In this document: positions 26,541-35,404 of the stretch, one piece after another | Numbering within the stretch: the stretch's first letter is position 1 | Layout: every line of letters begins with the position of its first letter | From: Paenibacillus sp. FSL M7-0420 | GTDB lineage: Bacteria; Bacillota; Bacilli; Paenibacillales; Paenibacillaceae | Reading direction: 5' to 3' | NCBI RefSeq assembly: GCF_038002345.1 | Contig: NZ_JBBOCJ010000001.1 | Span: 5,270,001 to 5,334,000 of the forward strand | DNA length: 64,000 nucleotides | The notes under the pieces: model-generated | What the model was told of the DNA's origin: nothing | Databases searched by the model: none | Seen by the model: only the letters and a program-made list of their open reading frames with translations | Made by a program: the position numbers and the translations under genes

Positions 26541-27545
26541 CTAGATTAGATTTTGTTCCGATGCCAGCTTCCTTACCTGCTCCTTGGTCAGCGGGATCTC
26601 TCCTTCGGAGCTGTAGGTGCCCGGCTTCGGCCTGCCTGCTCCCCGGTAGGACTGCGGTGCAGCATAGGGGGAAGGGACAATGTATACATCCTTTAATTCA
26701 TAGGCGGTTAAGGATTCCTCGTGGGTCATCAGCTCTTCGTACCTCTTCTCACCGGGCTTCAGGCCGATCTCCAGAATCTTCACCGCAGACGGGCGGGTCC
26801 CGTATTTCTTCGGTGCCTCCTCGGCCACAACCTCAGCCAAGTCCTTCAGCCTGATCACCGGCATCTTCAGAATAAAAGTCTCACCGCCCTTCGCCAGCTG
26901 CAGAGACTGAACGGTGAGCCGGGTCGCCTGCTCCAGCGTCATCATGAACCTTGTCATGGACAGATCCGTTACGGTGATCGCTCTGCCTTCTCTCGCCTGC
27001 TTCACAAACAAGGGAATGACAGACCCTCTGGACCCCATCACATTCCCGAACCGCACCGTGCAGAACACCGTTTGGCCAGGGGCTCCCGAGGTGACGGCAG
27101 AGGAAATCAGCTTCTCCGCAGACAGCTTGGTGGCTCCGTAGTTATTGGTCGGTGAAATGGCCTTATCTGTGCTTGTAAAAACGACCTTGTGTACCTTCTG
27201 CTGCTTCGCTGCCTGAATCACGTTATGAGTGCCGATAATATTCGTTAGTACAGCCTCGAACGGGTTATATTCACAGAAGGATACATGCTTCATAGCAGCT
27301 GTATGGAACACATAATCTATCCCCTCCATCGCAGCCAGCACGCGGTCATAATCCCGGACATCGCCGATCAGATAGCTAAGCCTTGCGTTCCCTTGCAGCT
27401 CATCCTGCAGCTCGAACTGTTTATATTCATCTCTGCTGAGAATCCGGATGATCTGAGGCCCCTGCTTCAGCAGGAGCTTCACAATACTTTTCCCGATGGT
27501 TCCGGTTCCGCCAATGATCAGAATTTTCTTGTTCCTAAAGAACAT
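26541..27545 (-). CDS. pseB: UDP-N-acetylglucosamine 4,6-dehydratase (5-inverting)
   Basis: First step of pseudaminic acid synthesis: UDP-GlcNAc to the 4-keto-6-deoxy-altro sugar. 334 aa, the usual PseB/FlaA1 length. GGTGTIGKSIVKLL loop, FHTAAMKHVSFCEYNP, and STDKAISPTNNYGATK, where the Tyr of classical SDR YxxxK and the Asp/Lys of TDKA match PseB. ATG 27545 follows GGGGGGAGGAGG; an earlier ATG (27566) overlaps the preceding stop but has a weak site. The C-terminal YKxxDVYIVPSP segment is more typical of CapD/FnlA-like relatives, so a neighbouring specificity is possible. Confidence 0.88.
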   Translation of the reverse strand: MFFRNKKILIIGGTGTIGKSIVKLLLKQGPQIIRILSRDEYKQFELQDELQGNARLSYLIGDVRDYDRVLAAMEGIDYVFHTAAMKHVSFCEYNPFEAVLTNIIGTHNVIQAAKQQKVHKVVFTSTDKAISPTNNYGATKLSAEKLISSAVTSGAPGQTVFCTVRFGNVMGSRGSVIPLFVKQAREGRAITVTDLSMTRFMMTLEQATRLTVQSLQLAKGGETFILKMPVIRLKDLAEVVAEEAPKKYGTRPSAVKILEIGLKPGEKRYEELMTHEESLTAYELKDVYIVPSPYAAPQSYRGAGRPKPGTYSSEGEIPLTKEQVRKLASEQNLI

Positions 27546-27562
27546 CTCCTCCTCCCCCCTGT

Positions 27563-28987
27563 TCATAGCTTGGGTCTTCCCTGGATCAGGCGGTCCATTA
27601 ATTCGGCAAGTCTCCGGCCGGATTGCTCAATCTGATAGGATTGCTGCAAGAACTTATCCATCACAGTCTTGTAGTTTACTTTCTCTTTATTGCTGGAGAA
27701 ATAATGGGCCACCATTCGGGTCAGATCAGCCGGTTCTTTTTGAATATAGGGATCAAGGGCATCATAGTAATCATATTCACGGTTGGCCTGAATGAATTTG
27801 TAGACAAATACAGGTTTGTCGAATAAAAGGCCTTCCAGGGCAACCGTGGAGAGGGTGGCGACCACAGCGTCCGATTTCATAATCAGCTCACGGGTGTCAG
27901 CCTTTCGGTCGGTAACCACATGAACATTGCTATATTCTTCTTCATACTCGGTATACAGCGAAATCAGCTTCTTGGACAGCTCCCAGGGATGGGGCTTGAT
28001 GATCAGCTGAAACTGCGGATGTGAGGCCAATTGGGTGAGCAGGGTGCGGATCTTGTATTCATCCAGCGTCGGTCCGGTAGCGATTAGTAAGGTGATTTTA
28101 TGAGGATCAAGCTGGTAGGTTTCCCTAAAAGATTCTATAGCGGTGGGCTTCGAAGTAAAGATATCATCATAACGCGGGTGGCCGGTGATCACAATTCGCT
28201 CCGCTTCAAGCCCTCTTCTCGTATACCAGTCGTGTTCATATTGCCCGTAGATTCCGATATGGCTGGAGAATACAGGAATGAATGCTTCCTCTCCCATCAG
28301 AATTCCGTGCTGCAGACATACGCTGGGAATCCCCTTAATCCCTGCAACGACGGCAAGTGTCCGGCTGGCAACATCCTCTGTCGTACCTACCATTACAGCG
28401 GCTACCGGCAGGTCATTGTAGAGATTAAACACCATTTCAATCGTATCTACAATGGAAGGAATCCGGCTTAGGAAGGTCTGGGTAAAAAATTCATTACTGA
28501 ATGCAGGGTGTCCTTCGGCCTTAGCGAATAGCTCCGCCGCCCGCTGGATCAGCTCTTCCGCCTCAGCTTTGGTGTCCTGCTTGTAGCCCAGGCTGTAAAC
28601 ATTGGGGATGCCAAATAACTCATCCGCTCTGGAGCGGGATAGAATCATAGCCGAATTTCCGCTGAAATGCTCGCTGATCGTTTGCTCCGACATTCTGATA
28701 TAGTCCAGATTAATCAGTATTTTGCCCTTCAGATTGGACTTCACGGGCTGATAGAGCGGCGCAACCCACTTTTCAAAGAAAGGCTGAATCTGGTGCTGCT
28801 CTTGAATACCGGAATGCTCCAGCTTCAGCTTAAAATCACTGCTCCCCATCTCGCTTCTAAGCTCATCATTGATTTGCTGATAGAAGTTCGTCATCAGGGC
28901 CAGAGGGATATTCCTGTATTTCAGCTCCTGCGCAACATGGATAAATTCACTATAGAGCGACCAGTAATTGGACAGATAGATAGACAA
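27563..28987 (-). CDS. GT-B fold glycosyltransferase (CDP-glycerol/KDO-transferase-like)
   Basis: 474 aa. Not assignable to one enzyme. The C-terminal half has the pattern of the GT-B/UDP-GlcNAc-epimerase-like group: LQHGILMGEEAF, GHPRYDDI, IATGPTLDEY, IIKPHPWE and VVATLSTVALEGLLFDKPV, as in capsule, KDO and polysialic transferases that use CMP- or CDP-linked donors. That makes it a good candidate to transfer the CMP-activated nonulosonic acid. Start is TTG with GGAGG upstream. Visibly more AT-rich than the neighbouring core genes. Confidence 0.75.
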   Translation of the reverse strand: MSIYLSNYWSLYSEFIHVAQELKYRNIPLALMTNFYQQINDELRSEMGSSDFKLKLEHSGIQEQHQIQPFFEKWVAPLYQPVKSNLKGKILINLDYIRMSEQTISEHFSGNSAMILSRSRADELFGIPNVYSLGYKQDTKAEAEELIQRAAELFAKAEGHPAFSNEFFTQTFLSRIPSIVDTIEMVFNLYNDLPVAAVMVGTTEDVASRTLAVVAGIKGIPSVCLQHGILMGEEAFIPVFSSHIGIYGQYEHDWYTRRGLEAERIVITGHPRYDDIFTSKPTAIESFRETYQLDPHKITLLIATGPTLDEYKIRTLLTQLASHPQFQLIIKPHPWELSKKLISLYTEYEEEYSNVHVVTDRKADTRELIMKSDAVVATLSTVALEGLLFDKPVFVYKFIQANREYDYYDALDPYIQKEPADLTRMVAHYFSSNKEKVNYKTVMDKFLQQSYQIEQSGRRLAELMDRLIQGRPKL

Positions 28988-29028
28988 TCCGTTTTCCCTC
29001 CTCGTGGTACCTTTCTATGGCAGAGACC

Positions 29029-29805
29029 TTATTTCTTTTGCTGCTGAATGGATTTCAGCTCTTCTCTCAGCTCCTTGCAGGTTCGCTGCGGTGGAAGCAT
29101 CTGGATGAATTGACTCTTCTCCTGGTGCGCCAATTGGTAGTGAATGGACAGCTCGGTGATATAGTTATCATCCAGAATCTCATCCACCGGGTAGAAATCC
29201 CAGAACTGGTTGAGCCGCCAGAAGAACCGGCCGTCGCCAATTCTATAGAACTCCGGATTCTCATCCCAGTAGGACCCGAACTTGTCATGAATGACCGGAA
29301 GAATGGAGCTTCTGTGCAGGATGGAGCAATGATCAATGACGCAAGGAGCCACCGAAACGATTTTTTTGGCCGGTCTTAGCTGGCTGCGGGTCACTTCATT
29401 GTGTTCATTCAAGTAGTTGACCAGCGATGCAGAGTAGGCAATCATGACCTCGGGGTTCTCCTCCAGATAGTCCACCATCTGCTCTAGTCTAGTATTTCTG
29501 TAACAGTTGTCATCCGTGGCATAGGAAATATACTCTCCCTTGGCTTGATACAGGGCTTGATTGATCAGTGCGGAATATCTGACCTTCTCCACTCTCTGCT
29601 GCAGAGTTTCTGTATCGCTTCTGACAAATTTGATTCTCTTATCCTTGAGATAGGGCTCAATCACTTTCAGAGTTTCTTCATTCGAGTTATCATCCATCAG
29701 GTAGAATTCAAAGTCTGTAAGCGTCTGATTCAGAATGGATTCAATGGACTTTGCGACATATGCGGCCTTATTGTAGCTGGTCATAATGATCGTAACTTTT
29801 GGCAA
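29029..29805 (-). CDS. Family 2 glycosyltransferase
   Basis: 258 aa GT-A enzyme. N-terminal VTIIMTSYNKAAYVAKSI nucleotide-sugar fold, LMDDNSNEET, the DxD-like ATDDNCY metal site, and GDGRFFWRLN as the acceptor-side ED-like motif. No membrane segment, so it acts in the cytoplasm. Start is TTG (29805) with GGGGGAGG. Likely first gene of the transcript that continues through the pse genes. Probably builds part of the glycan; the donor is unknown. Confidence 0.82.
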   Translation of the reverse strand: MPKVTIIMTSYNKAAYVAKSIESILNQTLTDFEFYLMDDNSNEETLKVIEPYLKDKRIKFVRSDTETLQQRVEKVRYSALINQALYQAKGEYISYATDDNCYRNTRLEQMVDYLEENPEVMIAYSASLVNYLNEHNEVTRSQLRPAKKIVSVAPCVIDHCSILHRSSILPVIHDKFGSYWDENPEFYRIGDGRFFWRLNQFWDFYPVDEILDDNYITELSIHYQLAHQEKSQFIQMLPPQRTCKELREELKSIQQQKK

Positions 29806-29922
29806 TCGAATACCTCCCCCGCTGTTTACTTGCTATCATATGTATCCTTCTTCGAAACGTTATAGGTTAGAAGACTAAATTTTCAAATGGAGGACAGAAT
29901 ACCGCTCGTAATCTATGGGCAA

Positions 29923-29968
29923 ACCTGAATAGACGCCTAACAGCATGGCTGTTAAGCGTCTATCAGGT
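29923..29968. terminator. Long hairpin between the CgeB-like and GT2 genes
   Basis: Arms ACCTGA-TAGACGC-TAACAG and its complement face each other across CATGG (TAGACGC/GCGTCTA, TAACAG/CTGTTA). A strong stem just after the cgeB-like stop, but no U-tract, so it is a processing or weak terminating element. Confidence 0.5.
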
Positions 29969-29984
29969 CCGGTAAATCCGTCTA

Positions 29985-30959
29985 TTAAGCTTGCACGTTC
30001 ATCAACAAATCATGCAGCCGGTGCTCAAAGGTATGGGCTGCCAGCACCTGCTGCCTCGCGGCTTCAGCGATCCGCTTGCGCTCATCGCCATGTGCCATGT
30101 AGTAATGGATCTTCTGCAGTAAATCATGCTTATCCTGATACGAAACCACCTGTGTGCCTTCTTCAAACTGCTGACGGAGCCCGCTCTTATAATCTGTAAG
30201 CTGGAACGCTTCACAGCTGGCCGCATCGAAGGTGCGGTTGTTGATGCTTGTGGCGATAATCCCCGCCCGGTTCCGGTTGTACTTCTCAGCGTAGGGCCGG
30301 TGGATATTCAGCACAATTTTCGCCCCGTTATAAAACTTAGCAGCCGTTTCGGGCTTCACCCAGGCGTTCACCAGCTCTATAGTCTGGCCGGGCTGCTTCA
30401 CCCATTCATTGTAATAACTGCCCCACCCTCTCCCCACAATTTGAATCCGGTAATCAGTTCTCTGTACTAAGAATTCGATAAGCTCTATCCGGTTACTGTA
30501 GGGTACACCTACCAAACAAATATCACTTTTATACTCTTCGGAGACCTCTGAGGGATGAAACAGGCCGGGATCTGTGCCCAACGGCAGATGATAGACATGG
30601 GGATGGCCAAGCTGTCTGTATTGTTCCAATGCAGCCTGATCAATGGTGAAGATGTAATCAAAATAAGGGACAAGCGAAACGGTCCAATCCATATAATAAG
30701 GGTCTTCGGTCAGCCATATCGCTGACTTCCCTTTGGTTTGTTGTATGAATTCCAGTACAGGCGTTGTGATTTTGAGGCCGGCCAGAACCAGAATCAGATC
30801 CGGCTGCAGGGATTGCTGCTTAAGCTTTAATGCATCCAAGCCACTCCTTAGCGTAAAAGATTCACAACAGTGGCCTGCCTTCTGAAAAGCATCCACTATA
30901 TTCTGTTCAAAAAAGTAATAGACGGCCCGGAAACCTGAGGTAATAAATAGAATATTCAA
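29985..30959 (-). CDS. CgeB-like glycosyltransferase family protein
   Basis: 324 aa. N-terminal region LFITSGFRAVYYFFEQNIV and QPDLILVLAG, a nucleotide-sugar fold, and a C-terminal half with AKFYNGAKIVLNIHRPYAE, NNRTFDAASCEAF and EEGTQVVSY, the pattern of CgeB/glycosyl-transferase group 1 proteins. CgeB in B. subtilis acts in mother-cell modification of the outermost spore layer. TTG 30959 has GGGAGG 6 nt upstream. It is separated from GT2 by a hairpin and is divergent from the gene at 31070. Confidence 0.78.
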   Translation of the reverse strand: MNILFITSGFRAVYYFFEQNIVDAFQKAGHCCESFTLRSGLDALKLKQQSLQPDLILVLAGLKITTPVLEFIQQTKGKSAIWLTEDPYYMDWTVSLVPYFDYIFTIDQAALEQYRQLGHPHVYHLPLGTDPGLFHPSEVSEEYKSDICLVGVPYSNRIELIEFLVQRTDYRIQIVGRGWGSYYNEWVKQPGQTIELVNAWVKPETAAKFYNGAKIVLNIHRPYAEKYNRNRAGIIATSINNRTFDAASCEAFQLTDYKSGLRQQFEEGTQVVSYQDKHDLLQKIHYYMAHGDERKRIAEAARQQVLAAHTFEHRLHDLLMNVQA

Positions 30960-31069
30960 TCTAATCCTCCCTTATAAACTCCCAATTTTCCAAAGAATAG
31001 GATGTCGCCCCAAGCATAATATCCATGAAAACCATATGATGTGATTATGATCAAATTGGAGGTGAAAAT

Positions 31070-31513
31070 ATGGCGCAAACTTTAGTTGAATATGCAAGAA
31101 GCTTCCATACCAATCTAAGCACTGGAGTTATTATGATTCCAGTCCCTTCCACACCAACTTTGATATTAGAATTCGGTATGGCAATTCCTCCTGCTCCAAG
31201 CAATTATGTAGAACTCACTACTACCGTTGGCTGGGAGGTAACGAACGTATTTGCCACGCCGCCCGATCAGCCCAAGCTCTTGCTTGAAGTCCTTGTGGAT
31301 GGAATCCTCGTCGGCAGTGCCCAGCAGTCCTCCATCTCGAACGATGAAGATGAACCGCTGCGGATGACCACCATGTTCCAGACCATTCTTACCGATCTTC
31401 CTGAAGGATATTATCCTATTCAGGTATTTGCGACAAACCTAGAGGATCTTCAAGGAGATATCACCTTAAGAGGCCCTATCCTCATCACCGGAAAAGTAAT
31501 CGCCACTGTATAA
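31070..31513 (+). CDS. Possible spore-surface (exosporium-like) protein
   Basis: 147 aa, no signal peptide or membrane segment. Pattern of short beta strands rich in V, I, T and P (LVEYARSFHTNLSTGVIMIPVPST, taken in parts; VELTTTVGWEV; VLVDGILVGSAQQS; LRGPILITGKVIATV), resembling jelly-roll C-terminal domains of exosporium proteins. This is a structural impression, not a recognised family. GGAGG precedes the ATG by 7 nt. It lies divergent to the CgeB-like gene and ends at a bidirectional terminator, fitting a target or partner of the glycosylation cluster. Confidence 0.5.
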   Translation: MAQTLVEYARSFHTNLSTGVIMIPVPSTPTLILEFGMAIPPAPSNYVELTTTVGWEVTNVFATPPDQPKLLLEVLVDGILVGSAQQSSISNDEDEPLRMTTMFQTILTDLPEGYYPIQVFATNLEDLQGDITLRGPILITGKVIATV

Positions 31514-31522
31514 AGGCTACAC

Positions 31523-31592
31523 AAAAAAACTCCTTGGTAGAAGTCTTATTTGCTCTAAAGCAAACAAGATTAACTTCTACTAAGGAGTTTTT
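31523..31592. terminator. Bidirectional terminator between the exosporium-like gene and divIVA
   Basis: Long stem with arms AAAACTCCTT...GTAGAAGT (31525-31544) and ACTTCTACTAAGGAGTTTTT facing each other; A-run on one side and T-run on the other serve the plus-strand gene and the minus-strand divIVA. Confidence 0.88.
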
Positions 31593-31619
31593 GTATGGAT
31601 ATCAACGGTGTTCCCCTGC

Positions 31620-32105
31620 TCAGAGCGCGTTCTCGCTAACCTCACGGCTCTCCAGCGCATTCCAGTCATCCTGGGACAGCAGCTCCAGCTGGGCTTCCAG
31701 CAGCGTCCGGAACCGGGTACGGTAGATCGAAGCCTGCTTGCGCAGCTCCTCGGTCTCGATCGCCACCTTGCGGGATTTGGACAACGCTTCGTTGATAATC
31801 CGGTCGGCGTTCTTCTCCGCTTCCTTGAGGATCAGCTGGGATTCCTTCTTAGAGTTGTTCTTGACATCATCCGCAGCCTCCTGGGCTACAAGAATAGTCT
31901 TGGACAGGCTTTCTTCAATATTGACGAAATGATCCAGGCGTTCCTGAAGGGTTAACAGCTGGTTGTGCAGTTCCTTGTTCTCCCGGATCACACTCTCGTA
32001 ATCCTTAATCACCTGATCCAGAAATTCATTGACCTCATCTTCGTCATAACCGCGGATTCTCCGGGAGAATTCCTTGTTATGTATATCGAGCGGTGTTAAT
32101 GGCAT
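31620..32105 (-). CDS. divIVA: Cell-division/cell-pole protein DivIVA
   Basis: Coiled-coil protein that marks curved membranes at poles and septa. 161 aa. The N-terminal membrane-binding domain is intact (PLTPLDIHNKEFSRRIRGYD), then two long coiled coils (about 30-60 and 70-140). ATG 32105 has AGGAGG well placed; a GTG nine bases upstream is less likely. Last gene of the sepF-ylmG-ylmH series; in Bacillus ileS would follow, here the sugar island does. Confidence 0.96.
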   Translation of the reverse strand: MPLTPLDIHNKEFSRRIRGYDEDEVNEFLDQVIKDYESVIRENKELHNQLLTLQERLDHFVNIEESLSKTILVAQEAADDVKNNSKKESQLILKEAEKNADRIINEALSKSRKVAIETEELRKQASIYRTRFRTLLEAQLELLSQDDWNALESREVSENAL

Positions 32106-32236
32106 GCTGTGCACCTCCTAGAAATTTCGGTGAAGATTATAGATGAAAGACAATTACCGGCGCACGGCCTGCTAAATGTCCATATTTCCCTGAGATTATC
32201 AATTTCGACAAGCACAGCTGTAATCCTGCAAAGACT

Positions 32237-33019
32237 TCAGACAAATTTGCCTACCAAAATCCGGTAACGGCCCTTCTTCGTCAAGCTGCCGATCTCCAGC
32301 ACCTTGAACCGTCCGAAGCCCTGGATAGAGACCATGTCCCCGTCCTTCAGCGAGCAGGACGGGTCTTCCTCGACCTTCCAGTTGACCCGGACGCGCCCGG
32401 CCTTGATCGGGGCCAGAATCTTGCTCCGGCTCAGTCGCGTGACATCCGCTGCAATCCCGTCAAGCCTGAGGGAAGCCACTGTGAACTCCATCGCCTCCAG
32501 CTTGACCTCACTGCTGCGCAGGCCGGATAACGGCAGAATCTCCGTACTGACGTTAATCCGGTGTACACCGGTCAAATGAATGGACAGGTAATCCGCGATG
32601 TCAGCAGCCACCACTACGTGGCAGCCGTCTTCCAGCACATGAATATCGCCGATCTTGCCTCTTGTGATGCCAAGTCCCAGGATTGCCCCCATATAATCCC
32701 CATGCATAAGCGAGAGAAATTTCTGTTCGCCTGAGGTGATATTCAGCACGCTTAGCTCCATATCCTCTTCCGTGAGGTCACGGTAATCCGGAGCCACCAG
32801 CCCCCGCTTCCGTTCGGCATCCGAAGAACCGCCCTCCCAGCGCACAATCACATCGGGATGGCGGTTCACCAGACTCTGCAGAATATAGGCCTGACGGGGG
32901 TCCAGGAATTCGGTCAGCTTCGTCTCATGATACTCCCCGGCATTCGTGACCCACTCCCAGGCCTTGTCCACAAACGGCCGCTCATCCGGGTGGAAATGCC
33001 CGTAGATTTCATTCTTCAT
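32237..33019 (-). CDS. ylmH: RNA-binding S4 domain protein YlmH
   Basis: 260 aa, conserved beside divIVA in Gram-positives. The C-terminal third (about residues 180-255) is an S4 RNA-binding domain (LRLDGIAADVTRLSRSKI, VKVNWK-like strand, GDMVSIQGFGRFKVLEI). The N-terminal part is the YlmH-specific domain (HFHPDERPFVDKAWEW). It has been linked to rescue of stalled ribosomes, as in RqcH/P-like systems; that role is inferred from family. The ribosome site is weak and lies in the yggT 3' end. Confidence 0.9.
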   Translation of the reverse strand: MKNEIYGHFHPDERPFVDKAWEWVTNAGEYHETKLTEFLDPRQAYILQSLVNRHPDVIVRWEGGSSDAERKRGLVAPDYRDLTEEDMELSVLNITSGEQKFLSLMHGDYMGAILGLGITRGKIGDIHVLEDGCHVVVAADIADYLSIHLTGVHRINVSTEILPLSGLRSSEVKLEAMEFTVASLRLDGIAADVTRLSRSKILAPIKAGRVRVNWKVEEDPSCSLKDGDMVSIQGFGRFKVLEIGSLTKKGRYRILVGKFV

Positions 33020-33023
33020 CGGA

Positions 33024-33296
33024 TTAGCCGAAGACCGAGGTTACGATAGACTGAAGCCCGACTGCGGCAAAGCGCAGCATGATAATCGCGACAATCGGGG
33101 AAATATCCAGCGTTCCAAATAGCGGAGGGATAATCCTCCGGAACGGTGCCAGATACGGCTCCACCAGCTTGCCCAGCAGCTCGCCGATAAAGTTCTCACG
33201 CAGATTCGGCAGCCAGGACATCAGAATGTATACGAGAATCATGTAATAGTAAATCTGAAATAGGATGAATATAATTGAAGATACTTCGTTTAACAC
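33024..33296 (-). CDS. ylmG: YggT family membrane protein (YlmG)
   Basis: 90 aa, two membrane helices (about 5-25 and 65-85) joined by a conserved loop (SWLPNLRENFIGELLGKLVEPYLAP in parts; PFRRIIPP). Start GTG 33296 with GAGG 7 nt upstream. Role in division-plane or cell-shape control is suggested by family and its sepF/ylmH/divIVA neighbours, but not known in detail. Confidence 0.93.
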   Translation of the reverse strand: MLNEVSSIIFILFQIYYYMILVYILMSWLPNLRENFIGELLGKLVEPYLAPFRRIIPPLFGTLDISPIVAIIMLRFAAVGLQSIVTSVFG

Positions 33297-33300
33297 CTGC

Positions 33301-33747
33301 TCACCTCATTCTGTTGTAATCTTGCTCGTCACCCAGGATCTCGGTAATGGAGCCTTGAATCTCCACGGTGTCCGGTGTGCACATAAATATATTGCCCCCA
33401 ATTTTGGATATTCCTCCACCCAGAGCATAAACAGTTCCGCTGAGAAAATCAATAATCCGCATCGCCTGGTCATTGCGCACCCGCTGCAGGTTAATTACTA
33501 CCGTGCGGTGTGAACGCAGGTGGTCGGCAATCTCCTGCGCCTCGTCATACGAACGCGGCTCGTAGAGTACAACCTTCACATTTTTTTGGGAATGAATGCT
33601 GACGACGTTGGCCCTCTGATTCTTGCGTGTTTCTACAGGGGCGGGTTCGTATTCATCCTCATCGCGGGAGATTTGCTCCCGTTCCACAATCTCCTCTTCC
33701 TCCTGCAAGCCCAAGAAACTCATAAATCGGTTCATCACGCCCATCAT
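33301..33747 (-). CDS. sepF: Cell-division protein SepF
   Basis: Anchors and aligns FtsZ at the membrane. 148 aa. N-terminal amphipathic start ([19 protein letters not shown]), acidic linker, and C-terminal SepF domain ([40 protein letters not shown]). Start overlaps the yggS stop (ATGA) with AGGAGG 4-7 nt upstream; the next ATG (33744) is equally possible. Confidence 0.96.
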   Translation of the reverse strand: MMGVMNRFMSFLGLQEEEEIVEREQISRDEDEYEPAPVETRKNQRANVVSIHSQKNVKVVLYEPRSYDEAQEIADHLRSHRTVVINLQRVRNDQAMRIIDFLSGTVYALGGGISKIGGNIFMCTPDTVEIQGSITEILGDEQDYNRMR

Positions 33748-34439
33748 TCTCCCTCCTCATGACCTACTAATACCGTTCCCAGGCGTACCCGGGTGGCTCC
33801 TTCCTGTATCGCCACTTCAAAGTCATTCGACATGCCCATCGACAGCTCTTGTATTGGCTCAGGTGTCAAGCCCAGGAGATTCAGCCGGTCACGCAGCTCG
33901 CGGAGTCCGCGGAATACCGGCCGGGTCGCCTCGGGGTCTTCCTCGTGAGGAGCCATCGTCATCAGTCCGATGACCTTCACCCGGTCAAGCGGGGCGATCT
34001 CCCTCAGGAAGTCCTCCACCGCTTCCGGCGCCAGGCCGAACTTGGTATCCTCGCCTGAAATATTCACCTGCAGGAACACCTTCACATCAAGTCCCGCAGC
34101 TTCCGCCTTCTTATGCAGCTCCCTGGCCAGCGACAGCCGGTCCAGAGAGTGAATATATTGAAATTTACCGATAACGTCCTTCACCTTATTCGTCTGCAAA
34201 TGCCCGATAAAGTGCCATATTCCCTTATGTCCAAGCGCATTCCATTTCGGCTCCGCATCCTGCCAGCGGCTCTCGGCGATCTCCTCAAGACCGGCCTCCA
34301 GCACAGCGGCAACCGTATTCAGCGATACGTATTTCGTTACCGCAATCAGCTTGACTTCACTGGTATCCCGGCCGCTGGCCGCGCAGGCCCGTGCGACACG
34401 TTCCCGGGTAGTGGCTATTCTTTCTTGTAGCGAGGCCAA
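33744..34439 (-). CDS. ylmE: PLP homeostasis protein YggS/YlmE
   Basis: Alanine-racemase-like barrel that binds pyridoxal phosphate without clear enzymatic activity. 231 aa. The PLP lysine lies in LIAVTKYVS (near residue 36); [21 protein letters not shown] and [13 protein letters not shown] match the family. TTG start with AAAGGAG 10 nt upstream. Coupled to sepF by a 4-nt overlap. Confidence 0.94.
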   Translation of the reverse strand: MASLQERIATTRERVARACAASGRDTSEVKLIAVTKYVSLNTVAAVLEAGLEEIAESRWQDAEPKWNALGHKGIWHFIGHLQTNKVKDVIGKFQYIHSLDRLSLARELHKKAEAAGLDVKVFLQVNISGEDTKFGLAPEAVEDFLREIAPLDRVKVIGLMTMAPHEEDPEATRPVFRGLRELRDRLNLLGLTPEPIQELSMGMSNDFEVAIQEGATRVRLGTVLVGHEEGE

Positions 34440-34443
34440 AATG

Positions 34444-35301
34444 TCAACTCTCCTTTATTCCGATCCAGCTCGTCATTCTCCCAGTGACCCCGTTTTCCTT
34501 CCGGTAGGAGAAGAACAGATCACTGTTACAGCTTGTACACCAAGTTGTACATTCGATATGAGTCGGCAATATTCCTGCTTTTATCATAATGCGTTGATTC
34601 AATTCTTTCAAGTTCAGCATCATTTTGCTGCTGTCTGTCTCCGATGGTCTATATACAGCCCGCGCGCCTTCTGCCGCAGCCGGCAGGTTCAGCCCGGCCT
34701 CCAGGCGGCGGACAGGGTCCATTACATAATCATCCACCTCATAGCAGCAGTCACCGATGGAAGGCCCTATAGCGGCCTGTATGTCCTCTGGACGGCTCCC
34801 GTACGTCTGTCCCATGCGCTCCACCATCGCCGCCGCGATTTCCGCCACGGTCCCCTTCCAGCCAGCATGCGCCAGCCCTACCACGCGGTTCAGCGGATCA
34901 TGGAAGAACAGCGGCACACAATCGGCGTAAAAAGAAGTCAGCAGCACCCCGGGCACATTCGTCAGCAGCCCGTCCGTGGCCTGAAAGGCAGAGTTCCGGT
35001 CCAGGCTGCCCCGGCCCCGGTCCTGTTCTGCAATGACTGCGATCTCTTTGCCGTGGGTCTGTTCCCCGCAGGTCCAGTCGGCCAGCCGGAAGCCCAGACT
35101 CGCAGCCAGCAGGCTGCGGTTAGCCAGCACATCCGCCGGATCATCGCCTACATGAAAAGCACAATTGAAGCTGTCATACGGCTTCGTGCCGCTGCCGCCT
35201 GCTCTGCCGGTAAAGCCTGCAGTAATGCTCTTATAGGGCTCACGCCACGGCTCCAGATGCAGCAGCATGGGCGCTGCGCCATTTTGCATAAACGGTTCCA
35301 T
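34444..35301 (-). CDS. pgeF: Laccase-domain protein, purine nucleoside phosphorylase-like (YlmD/PgeF)
   Basis: 285 aa. DUF152/laccase-domain enzyme: the metal-binding core TCGEQTHGKEIAVI, SFYADCVPLFF and LAHAGWKGTV is intact, and the C-terminal CTSCNSDLFFSYR is typical. In E. coli the family removes L-Ser from mis-made peptidoglycan precursor or acts on purine nucleosides. GGAGG is 7 nt before ATG 35301; the frame upstream is an artefact. Next to yggS as in Bacillus. Confidence 0.92.
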   Translation of the reverse strand: MEPFMQNGAAPMLLHLEPWREPYKSITAGFTGRAGGSGTKPYDSFNCAFHVGDDPADVLANRSLLAASLGFRLADWTCGEQTHGKEIAVIAEQDRGRGSLDRNSAFQATDGLLTNVPGVLLTSFYADCVPLFFHDPLNRVVGLAHAGWKGTVAEIAAAMVERMGQTYGSRPEDIQAAIGPSIGDCCYEVDDYVMDPVRRLEAGLNLPAAAEGARAVYRPSETDSSKMMLNLKELNQRIMIKAGILPTHIECTTWCTSCNSDLFFSYRKENGVTGRMTSWIGIKES

Positions 35302-35404
35302 CTCTTCACCTCCGCTTAAGTGTAACACAAACTCATCCCACACCGTCCATTTCTCAACCCACCCTATGACTATACCCATAAAGGCAGAAAAAAGACGCAC
35401 CTCA

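Noticed and set aside
30960..31069. SigK-type promoters (CATA-rich) for the divergent spore-surface genes
   Set aside because: CATAATATC and CATATGATG occur, but no properly spaced -35 AC element could be settled on either strand.
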